From contig NC_092310.1 in assembly GCF_036785885.1 (NCBI RefSeq), positions 5,952,001 to 6,016,000 of the forward strand: a stretch of DNA of 64,000 bases, in the 5' to 3' direction. Below are positions 46,200 through 60,085 of this stretch, piece after piece (position 1 is the stretch's first letter; each line of letters begins with the position of its first letter). A program made the position numbers and the translations under genes. This DNA comes from Coffea arabica. Lineage: Eukaryota > Streptophyta > Magnoliopsida > Gentianales > Rubiaceae. The notes under the pieces are model-generated. The model was not told where the DNA came from. It did not search any database and saw only the letters and a program-made list of their open reading frames with translations.

Positions 46200-48048
46200 T
46201 CAATCTTGGGTGAGCCTGACCGCGGGCGTGGCTGTGGGATCGTCAGCTCCTGCAAGCAAATGGGACAGAGCACTCATGGCATGGGCTTGTCTGGACATGA
46301 TTGCGGTGGTTGAAGGATTCCGGCCTAAGACAACAGCGTATCCGTCGTCGTACGAATCCATTCCTTGGGCCATGAGCTGCCATATTAAGCTTCCGCTCAT
46401 GGTTCCTCCGCTTCTTGCAAAGCCGTATGTTATTCTGTACACGTTGCTCATGTAATCGTCTCTCGCACTCAAGCTGTACCCTGGATCTCTGCTGGACTTG
46501 CCAAATTCCGCTATGACTAGCGGCTTTTTCAGTATGGTCCTCGAGTCTTCCCAGTGGCTTGACACCCACCTCTGCATAAATACCAATTGTGCTTTGTCAT
46601 CTTTTCCAGATAACCTGCCACCCAATGCATTAATATGTGAGATCATGATGATCATGTCGGTTTTTTAGGATGCGATTGGCAACTAAACTGAAATTAAAAG
46701 ATTAACTTTATGTTCAAATTAATAAGGAATTAATTATATCATGCTTGCTTTCACGTTTTGATTGCTAAAACCATGGGATTATTGATTAATATAATTTTTT
46801 TCTTTTTTAGTTTACCATTGATCTGGATACGCATGGATGGTGGCGAAATCAACGTCCCTAAGGAGATTGCTCCTTATGAAATCTGTTCCAACTTGGTAAC
46901 CAGGATTAAATTGTTTCTTTTCGGGCATTGTGTCTCCATAAAATCCTTCCATGCCAATCTCCAGCAAGTGCTTCCGGTCCAATGACTTCACGAAACTTGC
47001 CATCTCTTGAGTCCATTCCTATCAACAACACTTCAACTCATTCATTCATTCATTTTAGCCCCAAAAATGCACTAAAAAACTTGAGGGATGCTAAAAAGCA
47101 GCGGCAACGAGTCCTCACATTGACCGTCCTTCCGGAGTAATCAGCTTGGCAGCGGGGCTCGTTCATGAGTTCCCATGCCATGATTGTGGGATCATCCCTG
47201 TACGAAATTCTTGTAATTGTGTTGAACCTTGTCACCACTCTCTGCAAACACGAACCATATGCATGTTTCCAAAAAAACAAAAAAATGCATTATTCGTCCA
47301 GATTAGCGAAATAAATCTGGAAGACGTACTTGGAAACATAATAACCGACTCTTAATTGCAGCTTTCTCTTAGTCTTACCCTGATGTGATCTTTGTAATAA
47401 CCTTTGATGGTGGGATGCGTGTAGAAATCATCGTCACTGTTGACGTGTGCTCCTGCATTTCGAGCCCACTGAGCATACTGCCCTCTACCCCCAAAGTCAT
47501 TGTAATTGTTCACAAAACTCAATATCAAACGAATTCCATGCTTGTTTGCCTCAGAAATCACAAAATCCAGCGCCTGTATAGTGGTATACCACGTACACCA
47601 GTATTATGATTAAGCTAGCTAGTTGCAATACGAAAATAGACGTGCTTGGAAAGGAAAAAAAACAATAATGAACCTGAAAAACACGTTCATCATAACTTCC
47701 AGGTGATATTTGAAGTGCACGGTCTCCTCCATCGCCGAAAGCCCAGGTTCTGCATACCGAGAGACCGGCAGCGGAGGCATCCCTCAACACTTCAGACACT
47801 TTATACCTCTGGCTAGGGTCGGCGGCTACGTGCATCAGCCAATAGGAATTGAATCCATTGAAGAGAAATGGTGAGCCATTCAGAGCAAAACGGGGACCCT
47901 GAGTCCTAACAAATCCTGCACCATTTCTTGGAACCGTACTACCGCTAGCTTCACAAGCAAGAACTAGTGACAGCAGCGCTACTAGTGCAGCAGCTAGTCC
48001 AAAAAGATGGCTTATTCTTCTACTACAACTTGCCATTGATTGCTGCAT
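46200..48048 (-). CDS. MAN: Mannan endo-1,4-beta-mannosidase (GH5), five exons, 436 aa
   Basis: Exons (minus): 48048-47674, 47573-47379, 47241-47119, 47018-46816 and 46614-46200. All junctions are GT-AG and the frame is continuous. The enzyme cleaves internal beta-1,4 links of mannans and galactomannans in the cell wall. A hydrophobic N-terminal segment ([17 protein letters not shown]) is a signal peptide, so it should be secreted. The mature domain starts near [14 protein letters not shown]. The acid/base Glu is residue 218 in WELMNEPRC, and the nucleophile is Glu335 in [17 protein letters not shown] and THAYPDQW-type motifs (IHAYPDQW) also fit GH5 subfamily 7 plant mannanases. Two near in-frame starts exist (48048 and 48036); both keep the signal peptide. 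It looks intact; likely roles in seed germination, fruit softening or wall remodelling are known for the family, not shown here. Confidence 0.94.
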
Positions 48049-48146
48049 ACAATGGAATGATGTGTGTTGCTATAATGCTGGAGACTGTTAATTTGACTGG
48101 TTGATGACTGACGAGGGGGATATGATGAATTGTGGGAGGGGGGAGC

Positions 48147-48154
48147 TATTTATA
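48147..48154 (-). promoter_or_regulatory. TATA box of the mannanase gene
   Basis: Minus strand TATAAATA about 100 bases before the ATG at 48048, inside a short gap free of repeats. Confidence 0.65.
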
Positions 48155-48159
48155 AGGTG

Positions 48160-49350
48160 CCGATGATAAGAAGTGTTGCTAAAAATAGAAAACCTAGCGG
48201 AAGTTAAGTAGGTTTTCCGGTGACGGTGGTTTGCTAAATTGATTTAACTATGGAGATTCGTTCGATGATGCATCATGCATGCAGGGGTGGGGTATCACTA
48301 TCACGTAAACTGGGGTGATGAGAAAGAGTATGAGAAACATAGAGACAGAGAGAGGGTTGGTTGGTTGAAAGCCGAACGTCAGCCGAAGAATTCATGGGAT
48401 TGAGGTAAAACAAAGAAAGGCTGGGAAGGGCTGCTAAATATAGCTGATGCGCCTATCCCATGTGGTAGTACCATCTGATTCTGATCTTAGACGGGGAATT
48501 CAAGAAACTCGTCTTTCTGTTTTGCTATATCTGTTTTAGTTTGTTTTGTGCACGCATTGTACTTGTAGCAGCAGGATGATCATGTGGGAAAATCTGAATA
48601 ACTTCCCGCTTTAGTTTGATCACGCACCCATCACATGTAATTTGAGTTTGAGGGCAACATCACAGATTAATTTAACCATTGCATTCCTGGCAAAAGACTA
48701 ATAATTACTCATCATTTTATATGGGTTGCTGATTCCAGAGAAACTCTTACGCGCTTCTCCTTTTTAGGATAACGATTAGATGTTTATTGATGGAGAGAAG
48801 ACCAAAGATAAAATCAGCGACATTCATGAGTAGCAGATAGCACTACTAGATTTCTTTTACTAATTTTCTTTATTATTTCGGTGTAGCTAGCAAATAGCAA
48901 TAATTAATGGGACCAAGAAAAGAAGAACTTGTATCCACATTTGCATTTGGCGGCTGGGCTGATAGTCCATATATAGCCATCCTCTCTTCATTGCCGACAA
49001 GGCACTGTAAAACGTTTACTATAATTAATGCAGATAGACATCGAGGTAAGTCTAGCTACTAGCGCAGAAAACCAAGGAGAATTTGACAGGTACAAGAAAC
49101 AGAACTGGAGGCTGGTATTGGGAAAAGAACGCAAAGTTGAATAACCCGTTAAAAAGAGAGAACCGCGGCTGGTAGTATATCACCGGCAAGCATGCAGAAA
49201 TTAGGGACCCATGGACGCATCGTATCATTGTATACTGTAACAACTTGATTTGGTCCGTGTTTCGCTTTCTCTCTCTCTCTCTCCGTGGACGGATCAGAGG
49301 GTGCTGTCGTATGCTTCTTCTTCCAAATTCCACGGTGGTTCTCTGGTGCA
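48160..49350. other. Upstream region of the mannanase gene
   Basis: No coding evidence. A CT dinucleotide run lies near 49265-49281. A 99-codon minus frame at 49351-49052 has no family resemblance and is not called. Confidence 0.5.
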
Positions 49351-49645
49351 CAGGGCTGTAAACGAATCGATCCGTTCGCGAGCGGTTCGAATCTTATCTC
49401 GACTCGAGTTCGATCAACATTGAAATCGAGTCGAGTTTGAATTGATTAAATCGAACTTAAGCTCAAAAATGCTAAATTCGTTAGCTCATGAGTCAGCTCA
49501 AAAATATTTATTTTTTATTTTTTTAACCTCGAACTCGAATTTTGACATTTTGAATTCGTCGAATTCGACTTCGAGTTCAAATTTTATAAAATTATGCTAA
49601 AGTTCGACTTAATTAAATCAAAACCCGATTTGTTTGCACTCCTAC
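49350..49645. mobile_element. hAT-like MITE, third family (about 295 bp)
   Basis: The left end CAGGGCTGTAAACGAATCG and the right end, in reverse complement, TAGGAGTGCAAACAAATCG are terminal inverted repeats with a few mismatches. The interior is a series of TCGAG/CTCGA and AATTCGA motifs typical of this common plant repeat class. No coding capacity. Confidence 0.7.
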
Positions 49646-52600
49646 TTCGGTTTTCACCAACAAAGACTTCAATTGAAAATCAGAAGCATATCATCGTTCA
49701 AACTTCAAAGTACAATTGCACTCTGTACTGGTATAATTACATTCAGGATTCTCATAGGAGATAGATGTATCGTTTGGTAGAAGCATCGTGTTTTTTTTTT
49801 CCCTTTTCTTTTTATGGGTTAGAAAAGGATCAACATCCATATAAAAAGTTGAAAAGGAACTCTTTTAAGTAAGACTATCATTATTGGCCAACCGAGGCTC
49901 AAATCACAATTATAGACAACGTGATTTTATCTTTTTTTTGGCCATATTGTATACTATAAAGCTATTTATCCTTCTGTTGGTGTTATTACTATCGTAGTAT
50001 AAAACTTTCATTGAAAGTCTTGTCATTCTTTTACACAAACACCATTTGATTAAAGATGTCAAATCATCAGTTGGTTGATTCTATTAGCATCTTCTGTGCG
50101 TGCACATTACTTGGTTAAGCAGTTCGAGCCCTATTTGGATTTATACAGTAATTTTTGTTGTAGATGTGATTTAAGTAGCATCATTTTATATATTTCTCAT
50201 GTCAAATTAAATGATCTTTCTATGCACGTTTAACATCTTAGTGATATTCACCACGTCTCCCTCAAGCACAATTGCTTTATCGGAAAATCATTCTAGATGC
50301 CAAATTAATGCCTTTTATCATAGCCATCATCTCTGCAACCTCAAGTCTCACAATTCTTAGGTATTGGACCTCAATACTTTGATATGAGAAATTTAAACAT
50401 ATAGGAAGAGGTTTTTGCGAAGAAGAATTATTGTGGATAAGAAGCAGCAAGCCAATGTTAGTTAAAGCAAAAGCAAGAATATATTACTTTCTTTAGCTTA
50501 ACGTTTTAAAGTCTATTTTGATGTCATTGTGCTGTTAATTGTTAGCTAATTCAACAAGTACTGGAAGAAAGAATAAAAATAAAAAGCTCCTAGAAATGAA
50601 GATCCTATTTTATCAATGTTCGCCAAAGACAATAATGATTGCCAAACTTTTATATAGTTAAGCATAGATGGAATTCACGAGAAGCAAATATGATATTATG
50701 GATCGGTTAATTTTAAAGGAAGTGAGTGTAAGTGAGAAATTTCAAATTTGAATCCCTCTACTCACACTATAAAAAAAATACTAGTTGTTTTATTGTAAAC
50801 TGGTTCATTGTTAGTACTTTATGCTAATAACAAAGGAAGAAAAGTGTAATTGTAATCCAAAGACAAAATGTTGCCTTAGGTTTAATTAAATTTATATCCA
50901 ATCAAGATGACTTCTCCACATGTGCATTGTGCTGGTAAGGTTTTTTATTATTTTCATAAAGAACAAGAAATGTTTTGATTCTCAAAATTGGTCTGTTAAA
51001 TTAATCAATTTATATTAACTGAGTAAATACTCAATACAAGTCTCTGCTAAATTTTATTTTAAAATAATGTGCAATGCACATGTAGCTCCGGGCCTCGCAA
51101 AACTTTATCGCAATGTTGACATTATTTTGGACCTGGCCTATGTAGTCGTAGATTTGTTTCCTCTTCTCTCTTAGATACAATAGCCCAATACCGCTTCCCT
51201 GGGCCCCGAGATCAACCTCTCATAACAAAGAGAATTGTACGTGAAAAATTTCCCTTATACTTGATTATTTCAATTCCTTTTGTACATCAAAAAAATAATA
51301 ATAATAATAGTCCCCCATAGTTTTGCATATTGGCACATGATTTTTTTAACATTTCAAAATATCCACATAACCTTCTATGGCTTTATGCAAAGTGAAAAAT
51401 GGAGAGAAAGTATCTCATGTTATAGAAATTTATCCTCACACACTCTAAAAACTTATATGGTGAAATTATAATATCCATTTAACCTCCTTATAGTTTTTTT
51501 TTTAATAAAAATTCACTTAATTCTCCTATAGTTTTTCATATATCTATACTATTTCCCCCATGATTTTATACAAAGTGGTTAGACTCTCATTTGGATTGGC
51601 ACTTAAGTCAGAGAAATAATGATATTTCAACTAACAACCTTGTCTAGATTGCTTTTTCTATCAAATATCCACTGTACATAAAGTTACAAGGGATAATGTG
51701 AATATTTTAAACATTAGGGAGGTCATGTGATAATGTGTTAAACCATAGGGAAGTTACTAGAAATTTACACACAAAAAATGGCGTGAATTAGTGGTTTCAT
51801 AATTGTTTAATATACATCTATTAGAATGTGTGATACAACAATATCACGTACAAAAAACGCTCATCTTTGAATTTAAGGTCAATTTTGTTTGGTAGAAATG
51901 ATTCTCGAGAATTTCCAAATATGATCATAATCAAGCTGGTGCACAGCGGTTTTAAGGTTTTTACATTTTTGCTATTCTCAACACATTTACAAAAGTAATT
52001 TCTCATTTGGATTTACGGTTATTTGAAATATCTTTTCTACTTTTTACCTGTATACATTTATTTTTTATAATTTAACGTATGTGAGATAGAAAAATGAAAA
52101 GTTGGTTAGAAAACGTACATTGTGATTAATAAGAACTTTTTCCCAATAATTGGCTTTCCAAATTGCCAATGCTAATCACAGGAATATAGGTCTTGCAATT
52201 TTAAATATGTAATATGCTGCTCCAAGTTGCCAGTAAAGATGGGATATGTATCCCTCCAAAAAAAAAAAAGAAGAAGGTGGATCTGTATGTAATGTATTTG
52301 TTCAGGTCAACTTGGCAGTAGTATCCCTAATAATGTACTATTGCTATTTCTTTTTGGGATCCTTTTGCCTTCTTATCGGCGAATAATGTTGTTTTGGAAT
52401 TTTTTTTTTCTAAGAGGCAAGTTTTAGTTGTTTTAGTCAATTTAGTTGGACTATTACCAAAACAAAAGAATAAGGGAAAAGAAAATCAACTTCCTTTAAT
52501 GCTAGATGGTGTGAGTCATCCTGGAATCTGCAAATTTCACTTCATTTATAGGTTTTTTCTTTGTAAATTTTTTTTCCAACAAAAGAGGGATGGGACTTAA

Positions 52601-53293
52601 TGAGCGGGGAGGGGATGGGGGAATTTTTTCACTTCATTTATATATTGGTTAAAAATAAAGAAATTATTGTGAATTTAAAAATTAAGTAAACTGAGATCTT
52701 TATAATTGCATCACGCCGGAATTGTTTATAAAGTTAAAGAAGATGCTAATGCCCCCTCAAGTTCAAAGATGCAAGTTTGAAAAGGTCAAGGTAGATGAGC
52801 ATGTTTCAATTGCTATTTGTTGTGAAAAAATTTTCCTTGCACAGTATTCAATTACATTTTTACTTCACATATATCATATTGTTATAATTTATTCTTCTCC
52901 AAAAACTCCAAAAACTTTTACAATCTTAACAGGACCTAAATCAAGTTGTATGATTTTAGAATGTATTAATTTTGGTCAAGTGCAGTGATTTTGAGGTAAC
53001 TGTATAGTTGTCCATGGCCAATTAGGGATCATAACCTATGTTTTCATCATACCGGTTTGGCATATTCCTCTATTTATTATGTCGGTTGAGTCTAAGAACT
53101 GCCTTCCTTTCTTTTGGTTGACTTCCATTCATATGTATTTCTAACAAAAGGAGTTCATAATGAAGTGTCTCTCTCAGTCTCAGATTCTAATATATATACA
53201 CTAAAATTTATGGGTTCCCTTTTGCATTTTAGTTATATGGCAGAAATTTTAGAATGTCTTTACTGAGCTGGTGATATGTTACTTTTGAAGTTG
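49646..53293. other. Long AT-rich intergenic region
   Basis: No gene recognised on either strand. Around 51300-51780 there are repeated phrases such as CCCCATAGTTTTGCATA and CCTATAGTTTTTCATA that suggest an old repeat with internal duplications; boundaries are unclear. A poly-A run lies at about 52258-52270. Confidence 0.4.
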
Positions 53294-53585
53294 TCAACCT
53301 ATATAGTAAAAGCGCGAATGGATCTGTTAAGAATGGTGATTGTTGTGCTGATGTGGCCAAGTTTTATTGGCTGGATGGTGGTCGTCCATCATGTGTTTCT
53401 CAGGTGCCAAAAATATTGTTTTAGGGCTTCCCTTGTTTTCTTTCCCCTCATTCATCTCCACCGCTTCGTTGCTCTCCAGAGCTCCTCTCCTCTCCCCTTC
53501 CATTTTTCTTTTCTTTTCTTTGTTCCTTTGTTCCTTTTTGTTATTTTTTATTTGGTCCTTTTTTCTGTGCTTTTCCTTCCCGTTT
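53294..53585 (+). repeat. Direct repeat copy 1 (5' Helitron terminus)
   Basis: Matches 55139-55430: CCTATATAGTAAAAGC at the start, then TTTTAGGGCTTCCCTTG and CTTTGTTCCTTT-type pyrimidine-rich sequence. Chance frames of 80-107 codons in this Phe/Leu/Ser-rich region are not real genes. Confidence 0.8.
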
Positions 53586-55138
53586 CTTATTCTCCATGAC
53601 CGGCAACATCAGGACCAAAACAGATGGTTGGTATTTTTTTCTTTCCCTTCCTGATTTTCTCTAGCCTTCTATTTTTCTTTTTAGGTTTAGTTGCCTGATC
53701 TAATCTAATTCGTATTTATTTGTGATATTGCAGGTGAAAATTTTGGAATCTCTTCCAGCATTCCTGTGAGACTCTGTAAGATTTTTTTTTCCTTTTTTTA
53801 AAATTGTGTTCTAAAACACGTGGTTAGTTTTGCTCTTTTTCCCCCCCTTTCTTTTCCCTGATATTCTTCCTTCTCTTGCCATATTTGTATCTCAATTTTG
53901 CTCTTGGCCAAAAAGTATTAAAAAGGATTTAACAAATTTGAGAATTTTTTTTGGAACTTTTCCCGATCTAATGCCTTTATAAGAAATTTTTCCTGGTTTC
54001 TTTTTTTTCATAATTTACAATTTTTTTTTATATTTCAAGTCAAAAGTTTGGGAAAATTCTTCAATTCTTTTTCGAAATACTCTAGGTTATGTAGTGAGGC
54101 ATTATGTTCCAGCCTTTTGTATGTAATAGTAAGTGAATATATATATATATATATATATATTTTTGGGTAGGTTATAGTAAATGAATATTTGACTGTATCT
54201 ATTTCATTGCCATGTGTACCCTAAACATCATCTTGCATTTTTTCCCTTGCAGAAGAGGTTATCCTCGATTTTGTCGCATTACAGGTTTTTTGCTTTGTCC
54301 TTTTGTAAATTTTTTTATTTTCCCTTGAATTGTTGATTTATTTATGATTATAACATATTAGGTGTAAGTTTTGATATTGGTTATCATGGATTAGTTGGCC
54401 TTCAAAAGATTAGGTTGTGGCATGTTTCCTAAACCTTTGAAACACGAAAGTTGATATAATGTTACTAGAATTTGTAGTCATTTGAGTATTTTATGGATGT
54501 CTAGCTTTTTGTATCTTTTGTATACAGGATTTCTTCTTTTCTTCCCTTTTTTTGATTCTAAATTTCTGTAATAATGCAATGATATTTATATGAAATCAAG
54601 TGTTTGACAAAATGCCAAAACTATTAATTTGTTTGTAGTAGGTAAAACTGGAAAGCAAGAAAGTTTACATGGACCTAAAATCAGAATTTTGTATTGATCT
54701 TATTGAATTTGTTGATTCCATAAAATATCTCCATTTCTACATGAGAGAAAATATGAACTAGATTATTATTGACTCCACTGTGTTTCTATGCAACACAGCT
54801 GATGCTTAGCAATTTCTAGGTAGACATGACGAAACCAAAAAAATTGAACATAGGCAGACCAAAGCTTCATAGTAACGTTTTAAATAGAGAGTATATTTCT
54901 AAGTTGTTTTCTCATTTGGTTTTCTAATTCAATTTCTCAATTAAAAGAAGATTTTCCTTTTTCTTTATATGTTTGTCTCTCGGGAAAGTATTTTTGTGTT
55001 GCCAATTTTTGGTTTATCTGATTTTGTGTTTTTACTTTATTGTCTTTGCAGGAAGAAAGATAACAATACCTATCCTTCATTCTCTTCTATTCTCTAGAGG
55101 TATATTCTTTTAAAGTTTTTTAAGTCTTACTTTTTTCT

Positions 55139-55430
55139 TCTACCTATATAGTAAAAGCATGAATGAGTTTGTTAAGATGGTGGTGATTGTGCTAATGTGG
55201 CTGTGTTTTACTGGTTGAAGGATGGTCATCATTCATGCATTTCTCACGTGCCAAAAATTTTGTTTTAGGGCTTCCCTTGTTTTCTTTCCCCTCATTCATC
55301 TCCGCCGCTTCGTTGCTCTCTAGAGCTCCTGTCCTCTCCCCTTCCATTTTTCTCTTCTTTTCTTTGTTTCTTTGTTCCTTTTTGTTATTTTTTATTTGGT
55401 CCTTTTTTCTCTGTTTTTCCTTCCCGTTTC
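55139..55430 (+). repeat. Direct repeat copy 2 (5' Helitron terminus)
   Basis: Second copy of the block at 53294-53585; about 1845 bases downstream. Confidence 0.8.
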
Positions 55431-58400
55431 CCCTCTCTCCTCTTTTCCCTTTCTTCTCTTTCCTTTTTTCAATTATATGATTCTAACTGATTTTTTTCCC
55501 TTGTTAGAATTGGTCTGGATATGAAGCTACTAAACGCATGAGACACAGAAATCATCTTAATTGGTAAGCTCCAATATTTCCCTAAAGTTTTACAGCTTTC
55601 TTTATTTAAAAAAGAAAGACATTTTTCCTGCTAAGATTTGTTAATCTTTCGATTAATAACCCATAGGTCTGAAATTCTATTCTTCCATCTCCTTCTTTGA
55701 GCGAACAAAGAAAACCGTAGTAAAATCTTCATCCAAAAGCAGCGAAAGTCGGAAGTATTTATAAACCCAGAGATCTGCTGTTTTTTATTTTCTTGTTGAG
55801 TATGCTTCTGAGTTTGTGTTCTGCCTTCTCTTTTTCTTGTGCTTAGATCTTGCTGGTGAAATATTTGAAATCTGCTTCATCACCTTAATTAGATTTTGTA
55901 AGTTTTCCTTGATTCTTCACTCTTTGTTCGTACAATTCTACAAAGGTCACTTGTTCTCTCGCTTTTCCGTAAGCGTAGCTGTGGCGATGGCCTCGGGATT
56001 CTCTCTCGTAGGTATTTCAAAAAATTTTCCTCCTTATTTTCTCTTCATCTCTCCAGTCTTCTTCTACACCACCATCTTCCTAAATATTTTTTCCTCTCAT
56101 CATTTGAATCATCAGTAAGTTGGATCATCCACCATTATAAAAGAAAAAAATGTGGAGATCGTTTTCCCTTTAGACTTTTCCTCATCTCCTCAAAAATTGT
56201 CATCTTCATTGGTGATTTTTGTGGGTTTTTCCCCAATACTTGATTGTACTTTCTATGGTGTTGTAGGTGGAAAGATTGAATATTTACTTTGACTCCAAAT
56301 TCAAGGTAAGTGTTTTCCATGACTTTCCCTTATCTTTACCTCAATTCATTTTCTCATATGCTTTTACCCTCATCTCTAAGGTTTTTTTTTCGTATTGCTT
56401 TAAGAAGGAATAATTTGACTTCCCTGTAATGTATTGTGCTCTTTATGATGTTTTGGTGAGATAATTTTTTTTTTCATTTTGGGTTTTTTTTGCTGTTGCT
56501 GTAATTTAGGAATGTTTTTATAGAGAGTAGTGAAGGAAGGGATGATAGTGTTCTGGTTCTGGATGGTTTAGCAAGTCAAAAAGTTTGATTTTTTTCATAC
56601 CCTTTTCTAAATAATCAAGAACATTATAATTGTACTTTTTTGGATTGAAATATCATATATTTCATAACATTTTGCCGAAGGATTAATAGGGAATGGTTTT
56701 GGTAATATGCTTTCAACAATCAATCATATGCATGTAGAAAAATTTCTCCACTTCTTTTGTTTGGTTTGAAAAATGAAGTAATGTATTTTTTGGGTAATGC
56801 AGGAAGTTTTCTGAAGCAAGACTTATCACTCGAGATATCACAAGTGAATAGGTGAGAAAGTTGAAGTTTTGATGTTAGAAATCACATCGGGAATGGCGAT
56901 ACATTTGACCATAAACCATTTATGAAAAAAGAAATTTTTTGCTTCCATTGGACTGGAATGCACTTACTTTTACACATTTTTTCCTTCATTCTCCCAATTT
57001 TTTTGTCTCTTATGTTTTAGGAATTTTTTGTCTAAATGTTTTCTTTTAAGCAGAAAAAGTAGAGATAGACTTTTGTGTGTGCATATAGGGGTTTAAAAAG
57101 TAAATACACTTTTAGAGTTAAATAAAAAATGAATGTGTTTCTTAAATTGGTTGGTGTAGAATATGACGAAATTGGGAGGGGCATTGCAAGAGTTAATTTA
57201 GTTTGAGGGCATTCTCCGGTTATGATTTTGGTACTTGTGTATTTGCCATACAGCCTATCTTTACTGCCTTGAAATTTAGCAGGGTTCTATCTATCTCTAT
57301 TGATAGCAGTTAGTGTTTCTCAATAGTTGAAATGTCTTACATTTAGCGGTTAGAGCAGCTAATGTTCTATGCTCAAATTTCCCAACTCTTGTTTAGTTGT
57401 TGCTTGGAATTTTCAAAATAACTTAAATTGTCAATTTTCTTGGTTTCTTTTTCATGTCTCTGCCATTGTCGATTTCCAATGGAATTGAACTTATTCCATC
57501 TTTTGATGACTTTAGTTTGAAGTTTCTAATTATAGTTTTTGAATAAGTTTCAACTAATTGTGGGAAAGGAGGTTAAAGTGGCAAAATTTGTTAGATTGGT
57601 TGGTAGATGAACACTTTGGCCACAATGCTGTTATGAAAGGTGTATGTTTAGCAAAAACCTATTACTTAGAAGAAAAATATCCCTAGATCCTTTTCCTTCT
57701 TTGACCATATAGTTTTGGATTCATGGGTTGTTCAAATTTTAGCACAATGTCTTTGGCTAAAAACTTGGTGATTATTTTTGTGTAACATTTTATAGCCTTT
57801 TTATTTTCTATTTGTTTCCATTTTGCATATGAACAATTTATGTTTGCTCCTATTTATTGTTGTTAACTTTTGGGTTGAATTTTATAGGGGTAATGCTTCG
57901 TTTAGTACCAGTCAGTCTAAGCCCAAGCTTTGGCCTTTTAGCATAGTTCAGCTTTAGACAGGTAAGTTGTTTACACTTTATTTAGAAAAATATCTTAGTC
58001 AAATAGATGTGCTTGTATGCTAATAATTAGTAGATGCCTCTGTTGATTATGAGAAAATGATTAAGTTTCTGTTAATTATCTTTTCTGCATTTTAACTTGC
58101 GAACCATTTCTTTGTGTCCTTATTTGGCATTAAATTAGATGGATACCGGGCTCTTCATGATGGAATTAGGTATTAAAATTATCGGCATATAATAAAGCAA
58201 ATAATGGCCTTCTACTACTTTTAAGGTGCTAATTCTAACCTTTTTTCTTTCACCTTTCGTTTTAATATAACCATCTCTATGAATGGAATTTTTTTTTTAC
58301 AACAGTGTCTATATTGTGTATATAATAATGTAATGGAAAATTGTTCATTCTTAGTTATTGCATGTTTTATATTGTAATTGAAGATTATTCATTTATTCTT

Positions 58401-58947
58401 TGGCTACACTGGTGCAGTATGCCCCAACCTATGAATTGTACGAAATCCTTTGGCCCATACTTTTGCCTTCAGGGATAATTATATGGACAAAAACTTGTCT
58501 GGCATATAAGTAATTGCATAGATAGGCGCTAATGTTGATGTTCCTGTAAGTGAAACAAGTTAGATTAAAATGGAAGTGACAATGATAAAAGAAAAAAATC
58601 TATGATATATTTTTGGAGAATATGGTAATTGTTACTAATATTTAACTGTATGAAGTGGATTTTTGCAGTACCACTCAAGAATGCTTCTGCTATTTGATTA
58701 ACAAAACTACGTGTTTATTTATGTGGGAAGCAGAATCGGCCACCCTTGAAGCTTTATCAAGATCAAAGCCTTGAAGCGTATGACCCTGGATACTAGATTT
58801 TGTAGTGACTGTAGCTATTTGATCTTTGCATTACCTGCTGTATATGTATATCAGCTCTTGATGCATTATATCTCACGTGGATGGTGTTATCATAATATTT
58901 TTGTTTGGTTTAAAATCTTGTGTAACTGGATGAGTTATTTTGTGCCA

Positions 58948-59240
58948 AGAGCTTGACCATCCCTTTTGCTACTGATGCATTGAGAGGATAGAATTATGGC
59001 CTATATTAATAATCCTCCTCCTTTTTTGGTCAAATGCAATTTATCCCACTTAGGTTGATATGTAAGCACAGTTTTTTTTCATTGGATTTCTTGAAGTTAC
59101 AGGCTAATGAAAACTTTTTTAGTTATTGTACTACAAAGTAATGCGCTTTTCGGTCTTTGGGTTATTTTGAAGTGTATGATTCTAATAACAAGGAAAAGGC
59201 TTGATGCAATACTACACTGTGCATTTTTTTTTCTTCTTTT
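58948..59240 (+). repeat. Internal direct repeat copy A within the Helitron-like element
   Basis: Begins with TTGACCATCCC and contains TTGATGCATTGAG-like sequence, TTTTTGGTCAAATGCA and TTGATATGTAAGCACA. Matches 59467-59765. Confidence 0.75.
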
Positions 59241-59466
59241 TCGTATATTCCTTCTTGAGCTGGAACAGCTTTGATATGTAATGAGAACCTCTGGAATGCA
59301 GTCTACTGGTCGTAAGTTTCATAAATGTAGCCTTTTACATTATCTCATGTACTTGTCTTTCCTTTTATGGGATTCGAGCTGTCGACATGTATCAAATGAT
59401 CAAGGGCAGAATTACATCGAGGCCTGTGAAACTTCCTTTTTTCTTTTTTTTTGTGTGTGTTAAGTA

Positions 59467-59765
59467 GTTGACCATCCCCTATGCTATTGATGCATTGAGA
59501 AGATACCCCTGTATTAGTAATCCTCCTTCGTTTTTGGTCAAATGCAGTTTATCTTACTACGGTTGATATGTAAGCACAATTTCCTTTCCTTTCCGTAGAT
59601 TTCTTGAAGTTACAAGCTAATGAAGCCATTTTGGTTATTGTAATACAAAATAATGGGTCTTTCTTTGCGGTCTTTGGGTTAATTTGATGCAATTACGAAA
59701 ATAGTGGATTGGTTGTCTAAAAATAAGGCCAAGCCTTGCTGCAATACTACACTGCTCTTTTTTTA
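59467..59765 (+). repeat. Internal direct repeat copy B within the Helitron-like element
   Basis: Second copy, starting about 520 bases after copy A, with scattered changes; ends near the CAATACTACACTG motif shared with copy A. Confidence 0.75.
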
Positions 59766-60064
59766 TCTTTTGTCTTTTTTTTTTTTTGAGTTAGAAAGTC
59801 ACAGATTTTGGTGTACATAAAAAATATAAGGCAGCATTACACAGTAATATATTATTTTCAAACTAATGACATTGTCATTGCTGTCCAATTAGTCAGCATA
59901 ACAAAAATGGCTGTCATCTAGCAACCAGACTGAAATGTGGCTCTCTTCAGTGCTTAATAAAATTTCAAAAATAATCACAAAGATTTGGGTGCACCTTCAT
60001 GTAACTCTTTATATTGAATATCCCAATTTTAATAATTGAACATTTCTGGGCAAAGTTGAAAATT

Positions 60065-60085
60065 ACACCGCGCATCGCGCGGTGT
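60065..60085 (+). other. Helitron 3' terminal hairpin
   Basis: Perfect inverted repeat of 9 bp with a 3-base loop, GC-rich in an otherwise AT-rich setting, ending seven bases before the CTAG tetranucleotide. Confidence 0.8.

Noticed and set aside
49052-49351. Minus-strand frame of 99 codons upstream of the mannanase
   Set aside because: No family resemblance, low-complexity Arg/Ser start, contains the CT microsatellite region.
55080-55100. CTAG near 55095 as a 3' end for a first Helitron
   Set aside because: No GC-rich hairpin upstream.
53276-55480. Phe/Leu/Ser-rich frames of 80-107 codons
   Set aside because: Translated pyrimidine-rich DNA of a repeated Helitron terminus; hydrophobicity is due to TTT/CTT/TCC runs.
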